Part shown: positions 58,030 through 64,000 of the stretch, piece after piece
Layout of the letters: the number at the start of each line of letters is the position of its first letter
Position numbering within the stretch: position 1 is the stretch's first letter
From: Treponema brennaborense DSM 12168
GTDB lineage: Bacteria; Spirochaetota; Spirochaetia; Treponematales; Treponemataceae
Length of the DNA: 64,000 bases
Assembly (NCBI RefSeq): GCF_000212415.1
Contig: NC_015500.1
Span: 868,001 to 932,000 of the forward strand
Direction: 5' to 3'
Made by a program: the position numbers and the translations under genes
The notes under the pieces: generated by a model
Seen by the model: the letters and a program-made list of their open reading frames with translations, nothing else
Told to the model about the DNA's origin: nothing
Databases searched by the model: none

Positions 58030-58089
58030 GGAAAACAATGTTTTCCTAACGTAAGCATCGCCGACACTTTTGTCTTACAAAAGTGTCGG
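58030..58089 (-). other. Two further hairpins in the groEL 3' untranslated region
   Basis: GGAAAAC-AAT-GTTTTCC (58030-58046) and CCGACACTTTTGT-CTT-ACAAAAGTGTCGG (58061-58089, thirteen perfect pairs) precede the terminator in the groEL transcript. Neither has a T run after it on the minus strand. They probably shield the mRNA from 3' exonucleases or pause polymerase. Confidence 0.7.
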
Positions 58090-58097
58090 AGTCGCGA

Positions 58098-59795
<1,698 letters not shown>

Positions 59796-59856
59796 TTATC
59801 TTTACCTATAAAGATACAAAATCTTTTGCCGAACGGCAAGTGCAGCGGGGTATCTT

Positions 59857-61458
59857 GTGAAAAAAATTACGTGGGGAATTATCGGTGCGGGGCGAATAGC
59901 CCGCTCTTTCGTGCAGGCTTTGTGTCAGTCTCCGGATTCCGAATGTACGGCAGTTGCTTCACACAGCGCCGAGCGGGGGGCAGACTTTGCCCGCACGTAC
60001 GGTTTTAAGAAAAACTATACCGATTACCGGCAGCTGCTGCTGGATCCGGAAATAGAGGCCGTCTACGTTGCGACACCGCATATCAATCATGCCGAGCTTT
60101 CTATCGCCGCGCTGAAAGCGGGCAAATCCGTATTGTGCGAAAAACCTGCGGCTATAAACGCCCGTGAACTGCAGGACATTTACGATTGCGCGTATAAAAG
60201 CGGCGGTTTTTTTATGGAAGCGATGTGGACGAAATGTAATCCCGTGTTTATTACGGCGATGGAATGGATCCGATCCGGCAAAATCGGCAGGCTGAAAGCC
60301 GTATACGCCGATTTCTGCATTGATCGGCCGAACGAGCCGACGTATCCCGAATCGGGATATGGCTCGAACCGGCTGTACGACTTGAATCTGGCAGGCGGAG
60401 CGCTGCTCGACGTGGGAATCTATCCGGTAACCGCCGCGTACTGTGCCGTAAACGCCGCAATGGATGCGGACTGCGTTCCGATTCCCGTTTCGATTGAAGC
60501 CGCCGGCCGCCTTTCGGATACCGGCGTCGACACGTTCGACAGTATGACGCTCGCGTTCGGCGAAAAAACCGGAACCGACTGCGGCGGCGTAATTGCGCAT
60601 TTGTCGTGTGCCATCGATACCGAATGCGCTGATGAACTGAAAACCGCCCGTTTCGTCGGCTCCGACGGCTGCGTTGTGCTGCCTTTTTTCTGGATGTGCC
60701 GGGAAGCGCAGCGGTACGCCGCCGACGGTACGCTCGCAGAAGAACGTTCGATTCCGTTCCGAATCAACGGCTATGAATATGAAATAGCGGAATTCTGCCG
60801 CTGTCTTGCCGAACGCAGCGCCGGCGCGGATATCCGCGAATCGCCCCTGCATACGCACGCGCAGAGTCTCTCCGTTATAAAAACGCTCGACGCGCTTCGG
60901 GCAAAACTCGGCGTCGTATATCCGAGCGAGCAGACGGGGCGCGTCATTATGGAGGAAACGCAGATGCCCGAAAAAACGGGAGATGCAGCCGAACTGGCAT
61001 TCGGTTCCGAAGAAATAATCGTGTATACGGACGGCGGCTGTTCGGGAAATCCCGGCCCCGGCGGCTGGGGCTGCGTCATATTGGCCGACGGCACGCAGTA
61101 CACTGCATCGGGCGGGGAACCGGTTACGACGAACAACCGCATGGAACTGTCCGCTGCGATCGCTGCACTGTCCGCGATCGATCAGAACGAATCCTGGAAA
61201 CAGCGTCCCATCCGCGTGCATATCGACAGTCAGTACGTTAAAAACGGCATCACGTCATGGATCCGTTCGTGGAAGAAAAACGGCTGGCGTAATTCCGAAA
61301 AACAGCCGGTAAAAAATCGCGATTTGTGGGAATTACTCGATGCGCTTAACGGCCGGCTTTCCGTTTCCTGGAATTGGGTAAAAGGCCACGCGGGCGTTAC
61401 GTACAACGAATTGTGCGACGAATTGGCTACGAAAGAAGTAAAAAAGTACAGCAAATAA
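59857..61458 (+). CDS. Fusion of a Gfo/Idh/MocA oxidoreductase with RNase HI
   Basis: The 533-residue frame has two unrelated domains. Residues 1-350 form a Gfo/Idh/MocA NAD(P)-dependent oxidoreductase: GIIGAGRIARSFVQAL, VYVATPHINHAELSIAALKAGKSVLCEKPAAIN with the family's EKP, and AGGALLDVGIYPV. Residues about 383-533 form RNase HI, with catalytic Asp in VYTDGGCSGNPGPGGWG, Glu in TTNNRMELSAAIAAL, Asp in HIDSQYVKNGI and Asp in YNELCDELA. The first would act on a sugar or polyol, the second cuts RNA in RNA-DNA hybrids. GGAGG (60951-60955) and an in-frame ATG (60964) inside the join allow RNase HI to be made alone. The GTG start has only a weak upstream GGGG. Confidence 0.9.
   Translation: MKKITWGIIGAGRIARSFVQALCQSPDSECTAVASHSAERGADFARTYGFKKNYTDYRQLLLDPEIEAVYVATPHINHAELSIAALKAGKSVLCEKPAAINARELQDIYDCAYKSGGFFMEAMWTKCNPVFITAMEWIRSGKIGRLKAVYADFCIDRPNEPTYPESGYGSNRLYDLNLAGGALLDVGIYPVTAAYCAVNAAMDADCVPIPVSIEAAGRLSDTGVDTFDSMTLAFGEKTGTDCGGVIAHLSCAIDTECADELKTARFVGSDGCVVLPFFWMCREAQRYAADGTLAEERSIPFRINGYEYEIAEFCRCLAERSAGADIRESPLHTHAQSLSVIKTLDALRAKLGVVYPSEQTGRVIMEETQMPEKTGDAAELAFGSEEIIVYTDGGCSGNPGPGGWGCVILADGTQYTASGGEPVTTNNRMELSAAIAALSAIDQNESWKQRPIRVHIDSQYVKNGITSWIRSWKKNGWRNSEKQPVKNRDLWELLDALNGRLSVSWNWVKGHAGVTYNELCDELATKEVKKYSK
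60951..60966 (+). promoter_or_regulatory. rnhA: Internal ribosome-binding site and start for the RNase HI part
   Basis: GGAGG (60951-60955) lies eight bases before the in-frame ATG 60964, which would give a 164-residue RNase HI of normal size (MPEKTGDAAELAF then EEIIVYTDGG). It suggests that two products come from one frame. Confidence 0.6.
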
Positions 61459-61461
61459 AAA

Positions 61462-61506
61462 ACATGTCCGGCTGAACGGTGTGAAATCCGTCCGGTCCGG
61501 ACATGT
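61462..61506 (-). terminator. Terminator of the amino-acid-binding protein gene
   Basis: ACATGTCCGG (61462-61471) and CCGGACATGT (61497-61506) are perfect ten-base arms with an inner ACGG/CCGT pair. On the minus strand the stem leads into T6. Confidence 0.8.
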
Positions 61507-61529
61507 CCATATTATAGTAGAAACAGTGA

Positions 61530-62375
61530 TTATTGCTGGGAATCGGCAAGGAGACTTGCCGTTCCGACGAATTCGGTGATTTTGTCTTCCGCAGTCAGGC
61601 GGGCGATCGTTTTGTTGATCGCGCTGACCAAATCCTGATTGCCTTTCTTAACGGCGATAGCGGAACCGCCTTCGCTGTCTTCAAACGTGTAGTCCGCAAG
61701 TATCAGATCGGGATTCGCCTTGACGTACGCTTTCGCAACCGGCAATTCGGCGACGACCGCTTCGACTTTACCGTTTTTCACTTCCATGATAAGATCGGGC
61801 AGCGTACCCAATTCCTTGATCTGCGGATGATTGTCGTCAAGCGCCGCACCGGTAACGCCTTTGATCTGTTCTTTGGCAATGCCGACTTGGATGGCACCTT
61901 TCTGAGCGCCGAGCATTGCGTTTTTCAGCGACGCCGGATCGGAACCGTATTTGCCCGTATCGGCGGCGCGGATCACGGCACCGTGCACGGCCTGATAGTA
62001 AATGTCCGAAAAATCCACGTTCTGCTTGCGCTCTTCAGTCGGCGTCATTCCGGAAATGACGAAGTCGACGTTTCCCGAAACGAGTGCCGCCAAAAGACCG
62101 TCGAAGTTCATGTCTTTGATTTCAAGCGTTACGCCGAGATCTTTCGCAATTTCCTCGGCGATCGCAACGTCGAATCCGACGATCGTATCTTTTCCGTCTT
62201 TGAGCAGATGGAATTCATACGGCGGATAATCGGCCGACGTTCCGAGGATGATTTTTCCTTTCGCCTTGATCTGATCCAGTTTTGAGCCTGCGTCTTTCTG
62301 TCCGAGTGCGATCACGGGCAAAACGAGTAAAAAAGCTGCAAAAACGGTAAGTGTTTTTTTGAGCATGTTCACCAT
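61530..62375 (-). CDS. Amino-acid ABC transporter substrate-binding protein (SBP_bac_3)
   Basis: The 281-residue periplasmic protein has a signal peptide (MLKKTLTVFAAFLLVLPVIA), then LGQKDAGSKLDQIKAKGKIILGTSADYPPYEFH, the start of PAAT-family polar amino-acid binding proteins. GFDVAIAEEIAKDLGV, SGMTPTEERKQNVDFSDIYYQA (with the ligand Arg in TEERK) and a lobe-2 end follow. No permease or ATPase gene lies beside it, so its membrane partner is elsewhere. GGAGG stands before three possible in-frame starts (ATG 62375, GTG 62372, ATG 62366); the choice changes only three residues. Confidence 0.92.
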   Translation of the reverse strand: MVNMLKKTLTVFAAFLLVLPVIALGQKDAGSKLDQIKAKGKIILGTSADYPPYEFHLLKDGKDTIVGFDVAIAEEIAKDLGVTLEIKDMNFDGLLAALVSGNVDFVISGMTPTEERKQNVDFSDIYYQAVHGAVIRAADTGKYGSDPASLKNAMLGAQKGAIQVGIAKEQIKGVTGAALDDNHPQIKELGTLPDLIMEVKNGKVEAVVAELPVAKAYVKANPDLILADYTFEDSEGGSAIAVKKGNQDLVSAINKTIARLTAEDKITEFVGTASLLADSQQ

Positions 62376-62542
62376 ATTCCTCCAAAAAAATGAATGATAA
62401 TCGAATTATAACGATAATGAAACTGTTCCTCAAGGTGTTATAAACGGCTTTCTGAACGGCGGCTGCGCGATTTGCGTACGTATCCGTACCGGCGGCTGCC
62501 GTAAATAGACAGACTGCGTTTTTTTGTATAGTATTGGTATCC

Positions 62543-63916
62543 ATGAAACGATTCCGCATTATTTTATGTGCCTCCGCTGCCGTCGCGGCAGCGCTCGTTT
62601 TGAGTTTCGGTATATACGTTCATTTACTGAAAAATCCGTCCGCACCTGATCCGCTGACCGCTTCCGAGCTGAACCGGTTCGCATCCGCGTGTGCGGAACG
62701 TTATCCTCAGACCATTCTGAATCCGCTTCCGTATCGGATAACGGATGCGCAGCTGGACGTCTACAGCGGTGCGGCGATCCTCGTCGATACCGCGAACGGC
62801 TGCATTCTGTTCGAGAAAAACGCGGACGACGTCATTCCGCCGGCGTCGATGACCAAACTGGTCGTCATGTACGTCGTCTTTCAGGAAATCGCGGCCGGCC
62901 GCATTTCACTGAGCGACGTCGTTCCGCTGCCGCCCGAATCCTGGGCGGTGAACGCGCCGCCTAATTCTTCCCTGATGTTTTTGGGGCAGGGGCAGACCGT
63001 TACGCTTGAAGAATTACTGCTGGGACTGGCCGTTGCGTCGGGAAACGATGCGGCCGTCGCCGTGGCCGACTACGTTTCGGGTTCCGTCGGCGCGTTCGTG
63101 GATCGGATGAACGCCGAAATGGAAAAACTCGGTCTCGAACATACCCGATTCGTGGAACCGTCCGGTTACAGCGAACTGAATTTGACCACGCCGCGTGAAT
63201 TCGCTGCTTTCGCCCGTACGTACGTGAATCGGTATCCCGAAGCACTTGAAAAATTCCATTCGGCTCGGTCGATAGCGTACCCGCAGGAAAAAAATCTTGC
63301 GCCGTGGCACGCGGGAACCGGCAGTCAGCCGCCGATCGTCCAGCAAAGTACCAATAAACTGCTGGGCGTGCTGCCCGGCTGCGACGGACTGAAAACCGGG
63401 TTCATTTACGAATCGGGATACAATCTGTCGCTGACGGCGGAGCGCGGCGGAACCCGTTTCCTTGCCGTCATGATGCGCGGTCCGGGCAGCGGCAGCGCTG
63501 AAGGAAACGAATACCGCGTAAAAGATTCTACGACGATGATGGAGTGGGCGTTCGGACGGTTCGCCACGCGTCCGGCCGACGCGTTGGAAGCCGTTACCGT
63601 ACCGGTTTTGGGCGCTGCGTCGAACGCGGTGACGCTGATACCCGTCGGCGGTAAACCGTTGACGGTTCCCTTGATTGTTGCCGATAAAACGCCGGCGCAA
63701 GCCGCGTCGCTGGTAACCTATGAAGTTCGTCTGCCGCCGTACGTGAGCGGAGCCGTGGAAGCGGGCGTTCGGTACGGTTCGGTCGTGTATTCGCTCGGCG
63801 GCGTTACGCTGCAGGAAATTCCGCTCGTCGCCGACCGCGACATCGCCGAGGGCAACGGATTGAAACGCCTGCTCGACCGGTGTGCCAAGCCGTTTTTGCG
63901 GAACCCGGCTTCTTGA
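62543..63916 (+). CDS. D-alanyl-D-alanine carboxypeptidase (PBP5/6 family)
   Basis: The 457-residue penicillin-binding protein trims the terminal D-Ala from peptidoglycan stem peptides. After an N-terminal anchor (FRIILCASAAVAAALVLSFGIYVHLL) come the active-site motifs PPASMTKLVVMYV (S-x-x-K), VASGNDAAVAVADYV (S-x-N) and DGLKTGFIYESGYNLS (K-T-G). A C-terminal PBP5-like beta domain follows (VTVPVLGAASNAVTLIPVGGKPLTVPLI). Anchoring at the N-terminus and the lack of an obvious C-terminal amphipathic helix differ from E. coli PBP5. A TATAGT hexamer (62527-62532) lies 10 bases before ATG 62543 and there is no Shine-Dalgarno, so the mRNA leader is very short. Confidence 0.93.
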   Translation: MKRFRIILCASAAVAAALVLSFGIYVHLLKNPSAPDPLTASELNRFASACAERYPQTILNPLPYRITDAQLDVYSGAAILVDTANGCILFEKNADDVIPPASMTKLVVMYVVFQEIAAGRISLSDVVPLPPESWAVNAPPNSSLMFLGQGQTVTLEELLLGLAVASGNDAAVAVADYVSGSVGAFVDRMNAEMEKLGLEHTRFVEPSGYSELNLTTPREFAAFARTYVNRYPEALEKFHSARSIAYPQEKNLAPWHAGTGSQPPIVQQSTNKLLGVLPGCDGLKTGFIYESGYNLSLTAERGGTRFLAVMMRGPGSGSAEGNEYRVKDSTTMMEWAFGRFATRPADALEAVTVPVLGAASNAVTLIPVGGKPLTVPLIVADKTPAQAASLVTYEVRLPPYVSGAVEAGVRYGSVVYSLGGVTLQEIPLVADRDIAEGNGLKRLLDRCAKPFLRNPAS

Positions 63917-63982
63917 CGGTATCGGTGCAAATAAGTAGAATATGTTAAATTATACTGTATGAAATTCAGTGAGGATTTGGCC

Positions 63983-64000
63983 ATGAAAAGTGACAACGCA
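63983..64000 (+). CDS. Start of a gene cut by the window edge
   Basis: ATG 63983 is preceded by GAGGA at a seven-base distance, and TATACT at 63951-63956 could be its -10. Only six codons (MKSDNA) are visible, so the product cannot be named. An upstream in-frame ATG at 63959 lacks a ribosome-binding site. Confidence 0.4.

Overview
The window looks like a chromosomal segment of a host-associated spirochaete, most likely a Treponema of moderate GC (about 50% outside one AT-rich island). The pointers are a groEL without groES beside it, solute-binding proteins that open with a short [AS]-x-G-x-K-D motif, a 3.5-kilo-residue surface protein with a C-terminal FlgD-like domain, cheR/cheB, ribonuclease Y and a YesMN-type two-component system next to a TRAP transporter. 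The species call is inference. I recognised no rRNA, tRNA or CRISPR array.

Layout. 1-960 is the end of a phosphate-uptake operon (pstB tail, phoU). 1151-11872 is one giant secreted repeat protein. 11937-15780 holds an ABC importer of the tryptophan/tyrosine type, whose binding-protein gene is separated from its permease and ATPase genes by purU on the other strand. 16064-17992 has a flavodiiron protein and a small beta-barrel-like protein. 18007-25143 is a histidine kinase, an AraC-type response regulator and a TRAP transporter with two binding proteins. 25215-36548 is housekeeping: rny, cheR/cheB, an RseC-like/TPR pair, a prenyl synthase, rlmE, a LysM-M23 peptidase, an XRE-cupin regulator with an unknown protein, and ilvB behind a Val/Leu leader-peptide attenuator. 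adk and a small XRE regulator with a triple operator follow.

From about 38160 to 52190 the sequence becomes AT-rich and encodes a surface-polysaccharide locus: manC debris, flippase, acyltransferase, amino-sugar aminotransferases, an ATP-grasp ligase, GNAT acetyltransferases, several glycosyltransferases and an EpsG-like polymerase. A C12 tract splits the acyltransferase, and a G11 tract sits at the end of a GNAT gene. Both look like slipped-strand switches. Two further genes are broken (a hexapeptide acetyltransferase and a GT4 glycosyltransferase), and an Rpn-type nuclease closes the region.

The last 9 kb returns to housekeeping: queD, hisHF, a 22-bp tandem repeat abutting an ISAs1-type transposase relic, groEL, an oxidoreductase-RNase HI fusion with an internal ribosome-binding site, an amino-acid-binding protein, and a D-Ala-D-Ala carboxypeptidase.

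A recurring feature is a good -35/-10 pair ending only 6-10 bases before the start codon (purU, the ilvB leader peptide, queD, hisH, the unknown gene at 34463), which suggests that leaderless mRNAs are common here.
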